Assembly: GCA_017983795.1 (NCBI GenBank)
Contig: JAGOAS010000009.1
Coordinates: forward strand, 16,719 to 80,718
Reading direction: 5' to 3'
Origin: Piscinibacter sp.
Lineage (GTDB): Bacteria > Pseudomonadota > Gammaproteobacteria > Burkholderiales > Burkholderiaceae_C
Length of the DNA stretch: 64,000 nt
Shown here piece by piece: positions 10,175 through 18,060 of this stretch. Under the pieces are notes generated by a model that saw only the letters and a program-made list of their open reading frames with translations, searched no databases and was not told the DNA's origin. How positions within the stretch are numbered: position 1 is the stretch's first letter; every line of letters begins with the position of its first letter. The translations under genes were made by a program, and so were the position numbers.

Positions 10175-11549
10175 ACACACCCTGATCTCGCTGGCCGCGC
10201 TGGCGCTGCTCTCGGCCTGCGCAGCCGGCCCCGACTACAAGGCACCGCAGACCCAGGCCGAGCCGGCGTTCGTGATGCCCGCTGCCGCGGGCGAACCGGA
10301 CAGCGCCTTCTGGCGCGGCTTCGCCGACCCGGTGCTGGATGCGCTAATCGCCGACGCGGTGAACGCGAACGCCGACGTGCGGCTCGCCCAGGCACGCCTG
10401 CGCGAGCTGCGCGCGCTGGCCGGCGAGGCCGATGCCAATCAGCGGCCCAGCCTCTCGCTGGGCGCCGGTGCGGGGCGCGGCAACGAGCTGGGCTTTCCGG
10501 TCGACAACTACCTGAACGTGTCGGGCGCCTTCAACTGGGAGCTCGATTTCTTCGGCCGCACGCGCCGCGCCAGCGAATCGGCGGCGGCGCAGGTGCAGGC
10601 GGGCGAGGCGGGCGTGCTGGCGGCGCAGCGCCTGGTCGGCGCCGAGCTGGCGACGCAGTATCTGGCGCTGCGCGCACTGCAGCAGCGCCTGGTGGTGGCG
10701 CAGGAGTCGCTCGCCAACCAGCGTGAGACGCAGCGCATCGTCAAGGCCCGCGCCGAGCTCGGCCGCGGCACGCCGCTGGACGTGGCGCGCGCCAATGCGC
10801 TGGTCGAGAGCACCGAGGCTTCGCTGCCGGCGCTGCAAGGCGCCATCGAACGCAGCGCGCTGCGCATCGCCACGCTGGCCGGCCGCACGCCGCGCGCGAC
10901 GCTGGCGCTCTTGGCCGAGGCGAAGCCGCTGCCCAGCCTGCCGGCGACGAGCGCCGAGTCGCTCGCGGTCGGCTCGCCGGCCGGCCTGCTCGAGCGCCGG
11001 CCCGACATCCGCGTCGCCGAGCGCCAGCTCGCCGCGGCCACCGCCGCCATCGGCGTGGCGCGCGCCGATCTCTACCCGCGCATCAGCCTGGTCGGCCTGC
11101 TCGGCTTCACCAGCACGCGCGCCACCGACCTGTTCGACGCCGCCGGGCGCAATACCAACCTGGGCGCCAGCCTGAGCTGGAGCGCGCTCGACTTCGGCCG
11201 CGTGCGCAACCGCATCGGCGCCAGCGAGGCGCGCGCACAGGCCGCGCTGGTGCAGTGGGAGCAGACCGTGCAGCTCGCGCTCGAGGAGACCGAAGGCGCG
11301 CTCTCGTCCTACACGCGCAGCGTGCAGCAGTCGGCGCGGCTGGAGAACGCGGCGCGCGAATCGGCCGAGGCGGCGCGCCTGGCGCGCGTGCGCCACGAGG
11401 CCGGCGCGGCCGACCTGCTCACCGTGCTCGACGCCGAACGCACGGCCCTGGCCGCGCGCGACGCGCTGGTGCAATCGCAGCAGGGCAGCCTGGCGGCGCT
11501 GGTGGCGGTGTATCGCGCGCTCGGCGGGGGGTGGACGCTACCGGCGTGA
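10167..11549 (+). CDS. Outer-membrane efflux channel lipoprotein, NodT/OprM family
   Basis: The 460-residue product forms the TolC-like exit duct of the tripartite pump. A lipoprotein signal ends LALLSAC (Cys18). Two outer-membrane efflux repeats follow, each with long Ala/Arg/Glu-rich helices. The NodT-family segment LERRPDIRVAERQLAAA is at about residue 275, and the closing RHEAGAADLLTVLDAER helix is present. The ATG at 10167 has a GGAG site 6 bases upstream inside the pump gene, giving translational coupling. A 75-bp repeat hairpin begins about 10 bp after the stop. No repressor or activator gene flanks the operon. Confidence 0.94.
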   Translation: MREHTLISLAALALLSACAAGPDYKAPQTQAEPAFVMPAAAGEPDSAFWRGFADPVLDALIADAVNANADVRLAQARLRELRALAGEADANQRPSLSLGAGAGRGNELGFPVDNYLNVSGAFNWELDFFGRTRRASESAAAQVQAGEAGVLAAQRLVGAELATQYLALRALQQRLVVAQESLANQRETQRIVKARAELGRGTPLDVARANALVESTEASLPALQGAIERSALRIATLAGRTPRATLALLAEAKPLPSLPATSAESLAVGSPAGLLERRPDIRVAERQLAAATAAIGVARADLYPRISLVGLLGFTSTRATDLFDAAGRNTNLGASLSWSALDFGRVRNRIGASEARAQAALVQWEQTVQLALEETEGALSSYTRSVQQSARLENAARESAEAARLARVRHEAGAADLLTVLDAERTALAARDALVQSQQGSLAALVAVYRALGGGWTLPA

Positions 11550-11559
11550 GATCGGAATC

Positions 11560-11632
11560 CCGTTCGGGCTGAGCTTGTCGAAGCCCGGCCAAGGTGCAGC
11601 GCACGGCCCTTCGACGAGCTCAGGGCGAACGG
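11560..11632. repeat. Dispersed inverted-repeat element, copy 1 (REP-like)
   Basis: Two imperfect 27-bp arms (11560-11586 and 11606-11632) flank a short loop between the convergent efflux-channel and metW genes. Each arm contains the core GAGCTTGTCGAAG or its complement. A second copy in opposite orientation lies at 40737-40807 and matches over nearly the whole 72 bp. Arms of this kind recur in many Burkholderiales and Xanthomonadales chromosomes as small non-coding palindromic repeats. Placement between convergent stops suggests it also serves as a bidirectional terminator. Confidence 0.8.
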
Positions 11633-11644
11633 ATCACGGCAGCC

Positions 11645-12229
11645 TCAGCCGCGTTCGAACTTGAACACGGCGACGCTGGCCAGCAGGTTGGGCCAGCGGC
11701 GCACCGCCTCGCCGTCCTGGATGCCGAAGGAGTCGAGGATGCGCAGCCCGTCCTTGCGCGCCAGCACCTCGAAATCGGCATAGGTGCCGACGCGGATGTT
11801 GGGCGTGTCGTACCACTCGTAGGGCAGCGCCTTGGTCACCGGCATGCGGCCGGTGGCCACGCGCAGGCGGTTCGGCCAGTGCGCGAAATTGGGGAAGCTG
11901 ACGATGCCGATGCGGCCGACGCGCGCCGTCTCGCGCAGCATCTTCTCGGTATTGCGCAGGTGCTGCAGCGTCTCGAGCTGCAGCACGACGTCGAAGCTCC
12001 GGTCCTCGAAGATCGCCAGCCCGTCTTCCAGGTTGAGCTGGATGACGTCGACGCCGCGCTGCGCGCAGGCCAGCACGTTGTCGTCGGCGATCTCGATGCC
12101 GTAGCCGCTGCAGCCGCGATGCGTCTGCAGGTGCGCGAGCAGCTCGCCGTTGCCGCAGCCGAGATCGAGCACGCGCGAGCCTTCGGGCACCAGGCTCGCG
12201 ATGATCTCGAGGTCTTTCCGCTCGCTCAT
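11645..12229 (-). CDS. metW: Methionine biosynthesis protein MetW (SAM-dependent methyltransferase fold)
   Basis: MetW is a 194-residue class I methyltransferase-fold protein found beside metX in many proteobacteria. It is thought to assist or regulate homoserine acylation, and its own methyl acceptor is not established. The SAM-binding motif [15 protein letters not shown] is at about residues 20-34. The conserved [14 protein letters not shown] and [13 protein letters not shown] segments and the family ending VAVFKFER are all present. Its ATG overlaps the metX stop codon (ATGA), so translation is coupled and the pair is controlled together by the riboswitch upstream of metX. Confidence 0.94.
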   Translation of the reverse strand: MSERKDLEIIASLVPEGSRVLDLGCGNGELLAHLQTHRGCSGYGIEIADDNVLACAQRGVDVIQLNLEDGLAIFEDRSFDVVLQLETLQHLRNTEKMLRETARVGRIGIVSFPNFAHWPNRLRVATGRMPVTKALPYEWYDTPNIRVGTYADFEVLARKDGLRILDSFGIQDGEAVRRWPNLLASVAVFKFERG

Positions 12230-13359
12230 GCGCCGACCTCCCTGCCCAGGTTGTCGAAGCAGGCGCGCAGCACGCCGTGGTAACGCGGGTCGTCGAGCAG
12301 GAAGGCGTCGTGGCCGTGCGGCGCGGCGATCTCGGCGTAGCTGACGCGGTGCTTGTTGTCGAGCAGCGCCTTGACGATCTCGCGCGAGCGCGCCGGCGAG
12401 AAGCGCCAGTCGGTGGTGAAGCTGACGAGCAGGAAGCGGCAGGCCGCGGCCGCGAAGGCGCGCGTCAGGTCGCCGCCGAATTCGCGCGCCGGGTCGAAGT
12501 AGTCGAGCGCGCGCGTGATCAGCAGGTAGGTGTTGGCGTCGAAATATTCGCTGAACTTGTCGCCCTGGTGGCGCAGGTAGCTCTCGATCTCGAACTCGAT
12601 CTCCTGCGTCGAGTAGCCCAGCTCGGCGGCGCGCATCGCGCGGCCGAACTTCTTCTCCATCGCGTCGTCGGAGAGGTAGGTGATGTGGCCGATCATGCGC
12701 GCCACGCGCAGCCCGCGTTTCGGGATCACGCCGTGCTCGTAGAAGTGGCCGCCGTGAAACTCGGGGTCGGTGACGATGGCGCGCCGCGCCACTTCGTTGA
12801 AGGCGATGTTCTGCGCCGAGAGGTTCGGCGCCGTGGCCACCGCGATGCACTGGCGCAGCCGCTTCGGGTAGCGCAGCGACCAGGAGAGCGCCTGCATGCC
12901 GCCCAGGCTGCCGCCCAGCACGGCGGCGAGTTGGCCTATGCCGAGCCGGTCGAGCAGGCGCGCCTGCGCGTCGACCCAGTCTTCCACCGTCACCACCGGG
13001 AAGTCGGCGCCGTAGATGCGCCCGGTGGCCGGGTTCACGTGCATGGGCCCGGTGGAGCCGAAGCAGGAGCCGGGGTTGTTGACGCCGATGACGAAGAAGC
13101 GATCGGTGTCCAGCGGCTTGCCCGGGCCGACGAGGTTGTCCCACCAGCCCTCGCTGCGCGGCTCGCCGGCGTAGGTTCCGGCGACGTGGTGCGACGCGTT
13201 GAGGGCGTGGCACACCAGCACCGCGTTGCTCTTGTCGGCATTGAGCGTGCCGTAGGTTTCGTAGACCAGCGTGTAGTCGGCCAGGCTCGCGCCGCTCTTG
13301 AGCGGCAGCGGCTGCGCGAACCTGCACGTCTTCGCTTCGACCTGACCCAGCGATCCCAT
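12226..13359 (-). CDS. metX: Homoserine O-acyltransferase MetX
   Basis: MetX transfers an acyl group (acetyl, or succinyl in some proteobacteria) from CoA to homoserine, the first committed step of methionine synthesis. The 377-residue alpha/beta hydrolase-fold protein has the conserved [20 protein letters not shown] start and CFGSTGP segment. The nucleophile elbow is [12 protein letters not shown], and the C-terminal PHGHDAFL supplies the catalytic His. I use the ATG at 13359 because it has a GAGG site 5-6 bases upstream and matches family starts. An upstream in-frame GTG at 13380 lies inside the terminator hairpin. Acyl specificity cannot be decided by eye. The gene sits behind a SAM-II riboswitch. 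Confidence 0.95.
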   Translation of the reverse strand: MGSLGQVEAKTCRFAQPLPLKSGASLADYTLVYETYGTLNADKSNAVLVCHALNASHHVAGTYAGEPRSEGWWDNLVGPGKPLDTDRFFVIGVNNPGSCFGSTGPMHVNPATGRIYGADFPVVTVEDWVDAQARLLDRLGIGQLAAVLGGSLGGMQALSWSLRYPKRLRQCIAVATAPNLSAQNIAFNEVARRAIVTDPEFHGGHFYEHGVIPKRGLRVARMIGHITYLSDDAMEKKFGRAMRAAELGYSTQEIEFEIESYLRHQGDKFSEYFDANTYLLITRALDYFDPAREFGGDLTRAFAAAACRFLLVSFTTDWRFSPARSREIVKALLDNKHRVSYAEIAAPHGHDAFLLDDPRYHGVLRACFDNLGREVGA

Positions 13360-13372
13360 GAAGCCTCGAATG

Positions 13373-13409
13373 AAAAACACCCGGCGCCGCCAAAGCGGAA
13401 CGCCGGGTG
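13373..13409 (-). terminator. Intrinsic terminator in the metX leader (riboswitch expression platform)
   Basis: Read on the minus strand, a 9-bp perfect stem (CACCCGGCG with CGCCGGGTG) encloses a second 4-bp CCGC/GCGG stem and is followed directly by TTTTT. It lies between the SAM-II aptamer and the metX start codon, only 13 bases before the ATG. That position makes it a likely transcription attenuator governed by the aptamer rather than the end of the upstream kinase gene. Confidence 0.8.
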
Positions 13410-13412
13410 CGC

Positions 13413-13467
13413 GTCCTTCTTTAGCTGGATTTATAGAGCGCTCGCAAGCCGGAACAAATCAGCGCTG
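13413..13467 (-). promoter_or_regulatory. SAM-II (SAM-alpha) riboswitch aptamer upstream of metX
   Basis: On the minus strand the leader reads AGCGCTGATTT, then CCGGCTTGCGAGCGCT, then ATAAA and AGCTAAAGAAGG. This is the order and conserved core of the SAM-II class (Rfam SAM_alpha): two self-complementary AGCGCT halves form P1 (13461-13466 with 13437-13442), and the loop and 3' tail supply the pseudoknot strand and the A-rich SAM-binding segment. It lies immediately upstream of metX-metW, the typical context of this class. SAM binding should lower metX expression. I recognise it by comparison with known SAM-II sequences; no covariance search was run. Confidence 0.92.
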
Positions 13468-13473
13468 AGGGGC

Positions 13474-13479
13474 AGTATA
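13474..13479 (-). promoter_or_regulatory. Probable -10 element for metX-metW
   Basis: TATACT on the minus strand sits seven bases before the first P1 base of the SAM-II aptamer, so transcription would start almost exactly at the aptamer. No good -35 hexamer is visible at 16-18 bp spacing; that position overlaps the end of the upstream kinase gene. Confidence 0.5.
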
Positions 13480-13490
13480 GCGGCGCAACG

Positions 13491-15215
13491 TCACAGCGGC
13501 ACGGGCGCGGTCTCGGTCATGCCGCGCGCCGGCAGGTGGATGAAGAACTGCGCGCCGCCCTCGGGCCGGTTCTCGGCGTGGATGCGGCCGCCGTGCGCCT
13601 CGATGATCTTGCGGCAGATGGCCAAGCCCAGGCCGGTGCCGCCCGAGCCGTCCTTGGTGAGGCTGGATTGCACGAAGGCCTCGAAGACGCGCTCGATCTC
13701 CCCGGCCGGGATGCCCGGGCCCTGGTCGGCCACGCCGATGCGGATCTCGCCGGCCGGCGTGGTCTGCCCGGCCAGATCGATGCGACCGTGGAAGGGCGAG
13801 AACTTGATCGCGTTGGCGAGCACGTTGCGCACCACCTGCTGGAAGCGCATCGGGTCGACCTTGGCCACCAGCGGCAGCTCGGAGAGCTTGAGCTCGAGGC
13901 GCAGCTGGCGGGCGGCCAGCAGCGGGTCGATCTCGTGCGCCACCTCGCGCACCAGCGCGCGCAGGTCGGTGCGCTCGAGGTGGAAGGTGCCCACCGTGCT
14001 CTCGATCTTGGAGACGTCCAGCAGGTCGTTGACGAGCGCCAGCATGCGCTGCCCGGAGGCGTGGATGTCGGTGAACATCGAGGCCAGCTTCTCGTGCTCG
14101 CGAGCGCGCAGCATGCCCAGCTCGGAGAAGCCGAGGATGGATTGCAGCGGCGTGCGCAGCTCGTGGCTGATGTTGGCGATGAACTCGCTCTTGGCGCGCG
14201 AGGCCTCCTCGGCGGCGTCGCGCGCGTCGCGCGTGGCGCGCTCGGCGGCGCGGAACTCGCTCACGTCCATCAGCACGACGAGGATGCCCGCCGGCCGGCC
14301 GTCGTCGCCCGGCACCGCCACCTTGACGAGGCGCACGTCGCGCAGCGTGCCGTCGCGGTGCATCACGCTGGCCTCGTAGTTGATGCGCCCGCCGCCGGCG
14401 AGCAGCTCGCGGTCGTGGCGGTCGTGCAGTGCCGCCTCCTCGGCGCCGAGGTAGCTGGCGGCGGCCTGGCCGATCACGTCGGCGCGCCGGCGGCCGGTAA
14501 ATTCCTCCCAGGCCTGGTTGACGCTCAGGTAGCGCCCCTGCGTGTCGAGCATGGACAGCGGCAGCGGGCTGATCTCCAGCATCAGCGCCGAGACCTTCAG
14601 CTGCGTCTGCAGCTTCTGCTGCGCGATCACGCGCTCGGTCACGTCGGCGGCGCTGCCGGCGAAGCCGACGATCTGCCCGTCGCGCAGCAGCGGCACGACG
14701 GCGACGTCGAAGTGGCGCGTGCGCGCCGCGCCCTGGCCGGCGATGGTGGCCTGCGCGCGGCGCACGGCCAGGCGCGTGTCGGGCGAGAACAGCGCACGCA
14801 GCGCGTCGCGCTGCTCGGGCAGCACCAGTTCATACAGCGGGCGGCCGAGCAGGCGCTCGGCGCTGCCGCCGATCGCCATCCAGCGCTCGTTGGCGAAGCT
14901 GATGACGCCGCGCGCATCGGTGCGGAAGATCAGGTCCTGCACGCTCTTGATCGTCACGCTCAGCTCGCGCTCGCGGCGCGCCACCGCGGCCTGCGCCTCG
15001 TCGAGCGCGGCGCGCGCGGCCTCGCGCGAGCGCAGGCTGCGCCAGGCGAGCAGGGTCACGGCCGCGATGGCGAGCAGCACCTCCGCGCCGCGCAGGACGG
15101 GCAGGTCGACGACGGCCAGCACCGCCAGGCCGAGCAGCGCGCCGGCCCAGGGCACGGCACGGCTCGCCCGCCAGGGCGGCGGGCGGCGGGGGCGATCGGG
15201 CGGTCTATCGGGCAT
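13491..15215 (-). CDS. PAS/PAS sensor histidine kinase (membrane-anchored), phosphorelay input
   Basis: The 574-residue kinase has two N-terminal hydrophobic helices (about 22-40 and 42-60). A short linker leads to two PAS domains (about 85-200 and 205-325), a HisKA domain with phospho-acceptor His351 (NISHELRTPLQSILGF) and a HATPase domain. The ATPase boxes FQQVVRNVLANAIKF, VADQGPGIPAG and GGTGLGLAICRKI are intact. It has no receiver of its own. The divergent genes encode an HTH-REC and a REC-HPt protein, which together would complete a four-step relay. I chose the ATG at 15215 because the longer frame runs through the AT-rich divergent promoter. The signal sensed is unknown. Confidence 0.88.
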   Translation of the reverse strand: MPDRPPDRPRRPPPWRASRAVPWAGALLGLAVLAVVDLPVLRGAEVLLAIAAVTLLAWRSLRSREAARAALDEAQAAVARRERELSVTIKSVQDLIFRTDARGVISFANERWMAIGGSAERLLGRPLYELVLPEQRDALRALFSPDTRLAVRRAQATIAGQGAARTRHFDVAVVPLLRDGQIVGFAGSAADVTERVIAQQKLQTQLKVSALMLEISPLPLSMLDTQGRYLSVNQAWEEFTGRRRADVIGQAAASYLGAEEAALHDRHDRELLAGGGRINYEASVMHRDGTLRDVRLVKVAVPGDDGRPAGILVVLMDVSEFRAAERATRDARDAAEEASRAKSEFIANISHELRTPLQSILGFSELGMLRAREHEKLASMFTDIHASGQRMLALVNDLLDVSKIESTVGTFHLERTDLRALVREVAHEIDPLLAARQLRLELKLSELPLVAKVDPMRFQQVVRNVLANAIKFSPFHGRIDLAGQTTPAGEIRIGVADQGPGIPAGEIERVFEAFVQSSLTKDGSGGTGLGLAICRKIIEAHGGRIHAENRPEGGAQFFIHLPARGMTETAPVPL

Positions 15216-15321
15216 GGCAGCGGCGCGGGTGGCGGCAGGCAGGGGTCGTATTATCAGTATAAATATTTCTATCATTTGATCTGCTGTCGCTGCGGCGCGG
15301 CCGATCCGGCAAAATTGCGCG
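15216..15321. promoter_or_regulatory. AT-rich divergent promoter region between kinase and HTH response regulator
   Basis: Positions 15248-15282 form a strikingly AT-rich island in GC-rich DNA. On the minus strand it contains TATACT and GATAAT, both plausible -10 elements for the kinase gene. On the plus strand TATAAATATT is available for the HTH regulator gene. The island is a natural place for the HTH-REC protein to bind and autoregulate, but no clean palindrome is visible. Confidence 0.5.
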
Positions 15322-15960
15322 ATGGCCAAGCCCGATCCGATGTCGCCCGAGGACCAGCCCTACACCACCATCGAGGTCGCCAGCCTGCTCGGGCTGGCGG
15401 TGCGGTCGGTGCAGCTGATGGTCGACCGCGGCGAGCTCGATGCCTGGAAGACGCCCGGCGGCCACCGGCGCATCTCGCGCGCCTCGGTGGAGCGCTGGCT
15501 GGCCGAGCGCCGCGGCGGCGCCACGCGCCCGGCCGATGCCGCGCCTGCCGCCCGCGGCGGCGCGCGGCGTGCCCAGCGCGTGCTGCTGATCGAGGATTCG
15601 GTGCACTTCCAGAACCTGGTGCGCCTGCTGGTCGGCCAGAAGTTTCCGCAGGTCGAGCTGCAGGTGGCCGACGAGGGCTTCGCCGGCCTGGCCATGGCCG
15701 GGCAGCTGCAGCCCGACGTGCTGATCGTCGACATCCTGCTGCCGGGCATCGACGGCGCCACGCTGATCACCAGCCTGCGCTCGCACCCGCAGTTCCGCCG
15801 CAGCCGGCTGATCGTCATCACCTCGCTCGACGAAGCGCAGCGCGAGCCCTACGCCTTCGCGCTGGCCGACGTGCCGGTGGTGCACAAGCCCGAGCTGGTC
15901 GCGCAGCTGCCCGGGCTGCTGGCCGACGCGCTGGGCACCGCCGCGTCGCCGACGGCATGA
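15322..15960 (+). CDS. Response regulator with N-terminal excisionase/MerR-like HTH and C-terminal receiver
   Basis: The 212-residue protein reverses the usual response-regulator order. Residues 13-62 form an excisionase/MerR-type winged helix (TTIEVASLLGLAVRSVQLMV, then TPGGHRRISRASVERWL). An Ala/Arg linker follows, and residues 87-207 form a CheY-like receiver. The receiver has Glu91-Asp92 in the acidic pocket, phospho-acceptor Asp137 (LIVDILLPG), Thr167-Ser168 and Lys189. It is divergent from the PAS kinase and 85 bp upstream of the REC-HPt gene. By layout it is the terminal output of the phosphorelay. DNA targets are unknown; the shared intergenic region is the obvious candidate. Confidence 0.88.
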   Translation: MAKPDPMSPEDQPYTTIEVASLLGLAVRSVQLMVDRGELDAWKTPGGHRRISRASVERWLAERRGGATRPADAAPAARGGARRAQRVLLIEDSVHFQNLVRLLVGQKFPQVELQVADEGFAGLAMAGQLQPDVLIVDILLPGIDGATLITSLRSHPQFRRSRLIVITSLDEAQREPYAFALADVPVVHKPELVAQLPGLLADALGTAASPTA

Positions 15961-15998
15961 CGCGGGCCGAGCGCCGGGCCGCTCCCAAGCCGGCCCGC

Positions 15999-16032
15999 AT
16001 CCCCTCGGGGGATCGGCCGACGTACTCGTCGG
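15999..16032 (+). repeat. Pair of GC-rich hairpins between the two regulator genes
   Basis: Two perfect stem-loops lie side by side: ATCCCC/GGGGAT (15999-16004, 16008-16013) and CCGACG/CGTCGG (16017-16022, 16027-16032). The surrounding wording resembles the GC-rich intergenic repeats common in Comamonadaceae-like genomes. The hairpins end just upstream of the REC-HPt ribosome-binding site, so they may set the relative expression of the two genes. Confidence 0.5.
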
Positions 16033-16045
16033 ACGAGGGGCTGTC

Positions 16046-16768
16046 ATGACTGCGCGGGTGCTGCTGGTCGACGACGACGCGTCGATCCGCCGCTTCGTCG
16101 CGCTGGCGCTGGAGGAACTCGAGGTCGAGCTGGTCGAGGCCGCCAACGTGCCGCAGGCGCGCGAGCAGCTCGCCGCCGGCCGCTTCGCGCTGGTGATCAC
16201 CGACCTGATGATGCCCGGCGAGACCGGGCTCGATCTGCTGCAACACCTTGCCGAGCACCCCGAGCAGCGCGGCACGGCGCGGCTGGCGGTATTCAGCGCC
16301 GGGCTGAATGCGGCCATGCAGGCGCGACTGGCGAGCTTCGACGTGTGGCGCCAGCTCGGCAAGCCGATCGCGCTGACCGAACTCGAACAATGCGTGCGCG
16401 ATGCGATCGGTGCTGCGCCACCCGTGGCCGCCACGCCGGCCGCCGCCGCGGCACTCGATGGCCTGAGCGCAGCCGAGCAGGCCACGGTGGAGCGCCATTT
16501 CGCCGGCGACCGCGCGCTCTTCCTCGCCTATCGCGCGAGCTGCGTGGCGCAGTTCGCCAACGACCTGCGCCAGGGCGACGACGCTTTCGCGCGCGCCGAT
16601 GCGCCGGCGCTGCGCCGCCTCGCGCACAGCCTCAAGAGCGTGCTGCTCACGCTCGGCCAGCCCGAGGCCAGCGAGCGCGCGCGCCAGCTGGAGGACGCCG
16701 GCGCACGCGCCGACTGGGAAGCGGCACGGCCGCTGTGGCAGGCCTTGCGCGCGCAGCTGGCAAGCTGA
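16046..16768 (+). CDS. REC-HPt phosphotransfer protein
   Basis: The 240-residue protein joins a CheY-like receiver (residues 3-122) to a histidine phosphotransfer domain (about 140-238). Receiver residues are all in place: Asp9-Asp11 pocket, acceptor Asp53 (VITDLMMPG), Ser84 and Lys106 (LGKPI). The HPt acceptor is His194 in RRLAHSLKSVLLTLG. It lacks an output domain, so it should act as the middle of a relay, taking phosphate from the PAS kinase and passing it to the HTH-REC protein. It is encoded just downstream of that regulator on the same strand. A GAGGGG site lies about five bases before the ATG. Confidence 0.88.
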   Translation: MTARVLLVDDDASIRRFVALALEELEVELVEAANVPQAREQLAAGRFALVITDLMMPGETGLDLLQHLAEHPEQRGTARLAVFSAGLNAAMQARLASFDVWRQLGKPIALTELEQCVRDAIGAAPPVAATPAAAAALDGLSAAEQATVERHFAGDRALFLAYRASCVAQFANDLRQGDDAFARADAPALRRLAHSLKSVLLTLGQPEASERARQLEDAGARADWEAARPLWQALRAQLAS

Positions 16769-16896
16769 GGCGGAAGTCGCGCCATCTCCATCACCTGCGA
16801 GCCGCAAACGTGCCTGCGCGCACGATGCCTTTGCCCCCGGTGCTAAGCTGTCCGGCCCGACAGCCCAAGAACGCGCCCAGCGCACGGAGACCTGCC

Positions 16897-18048
16897 ATGC
16901 CCGGATTGCTGCCCGACGTCGACCCCGACGGCCTGCTCGAATACTCGGTGGTCTACACCGACCGCGCGCTCAACCACATGTCGAAGAAGTTCCAGGGCGT
17001 GATGCGCGACATCGCCTCGGTGCTGAAGGACGCCTACCAGGCGCGCTCGGCCATCGTGGTGCCGGGCAGCGGCAGCTTCGGCATGGAATCGGTGGCGCGC
17101 CAGTTCGCCACGGGCAAGCCGGTGCTGGTGATCCGCAACGGCTGGTTCAGCTTCCGCTGGACGCAGATCTTCGAGATGGGCGGCATCGCTTCCTCGGTAT
17201 CGGTGATGAAGGCGCGCCTGCAAGGCAGCGGCCGCCAGCAGCCCTTCGCGCCGGCGCCGATTGCGGACGTGGTCGCGGCGATCCGCAAGGACAAGCCCGC
17301 CGTCGTGTTCGCCCCGCACGTCGAGACGGCCGCCGGCATGGTGCTGCCCGACGATTACCTGAAGGCGGTGGCCGACGCGGTGCACGAGGTCGGCGGCCTG
17401 TTCGTGCTCGACTGCATCGCCTCGGGTGCGCTGTGGGTGGACATGAAGGCCACCGGCGTCGACGTGCTGATCAGCGCGCCGCAAAAGGGCTGGAGCGGCT
17501 CGCCCTGCTGCGCCTTCGTGATGCTTTCCGAGCGCGCCCGCACGGCGATCGACGCCACCACCAGCAGCAGCTTCGCGATGGACCTGAAGAAGTGGCTCTC
17601 GGTGATGGAGACCTACGAGAACGGCGCGCACGTCTACCACACGACCATGCCGACCGACGCGCTGGCGAAGACGCGCGACGTGATGGTCGAGACGCGCGCC
17701 CTCGGCTTCGAGAAGCTGCGCGCCGCGCAGATCGAGCTCGGCCGCAAGGTCCGCGCGCTGCTGGTGCGGCGCGGCCTGCCCAGCGTGGCGGCCGAAGGCT
17801 TCCAGGCCGCCGGCGTGGTGGTGAGCTACACCGACGACGACGGCCTGCACAGCGGCAAGGCCTTCCTCGCCGAAGGCCTGCAGAGCGCCTCGGGCGTGCC
17901 GCTGCAGTGCGACGAGCCGGCCGACTTCAAGACCTTCCGCCTCGGCCTGTTCGGCCTCGAGAAGCTGCAGCACGTCGACCGCACCGTGGCCAATCTGGAA
18001 GCGGCACTCGACCGCATCGCCGCACGCGGCCAGCGCGCCGCCGCCTGA
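16897..18048 (+). CDS. Class V PLP-dependent aminotransferase (alanine/serine-glyoxylate type)
   Basis: The 383-residue fold-type I enzyme uses pyridoxal phosphate to move an amino group, most likely onto glyoxylate or pyruvate. The PLP lysine is Lys197 in ISAPQKGWSGSP. The GSGSFGMES phosphate-binding stretch (about 57-65) and HVETAAGM segment match alanine-glyoxylate and serine-glyoxylate aminotransferases. An ATG at 16897 is preceded by GGAGA at good spacing. The next gene begins 12 bp after the stop. Malate synthase G, also a glyoxylate enzyme, is elsewhere in the window, but no direct linkage is implied. The exact amino donor is not determinable here. Confidence 0.88.
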   Translation: MPGLLPDVDPDGLLEYSVVYTDRALNHMSKKFQGVMRDIASVLKDAYQARSAIVVPGSGSFGMESVARQFATGKPVLVIRNGWFSFRWTQIFEMGGIASSVSVMKARLQGSGRQQPFAPAPIADVVAAIRKDKPAVVFAPHVETAAGMVLPDDYLKAVADAVHEVGGLFVLDCIASGALWVDMKATGVDVLISAPQKGWSGSPCCAFVMLSERARTAIDATTSSSFAMDLKKWLSVMETYENGAHVYHTTMPTDALAKTRDVMVETRALGFEKLRAAQIELGRKVRALLVRRGLPSVAAEGFQAAGVVVSYTDDDGLHSGKAFLAEGLQSASGVPLQCDEPADFKTFRLGLFGLEKLQHVDRTVANLEAALDRIAARGQRAAA

Positions 18049-18060
18049 CTGCTGGATCGC

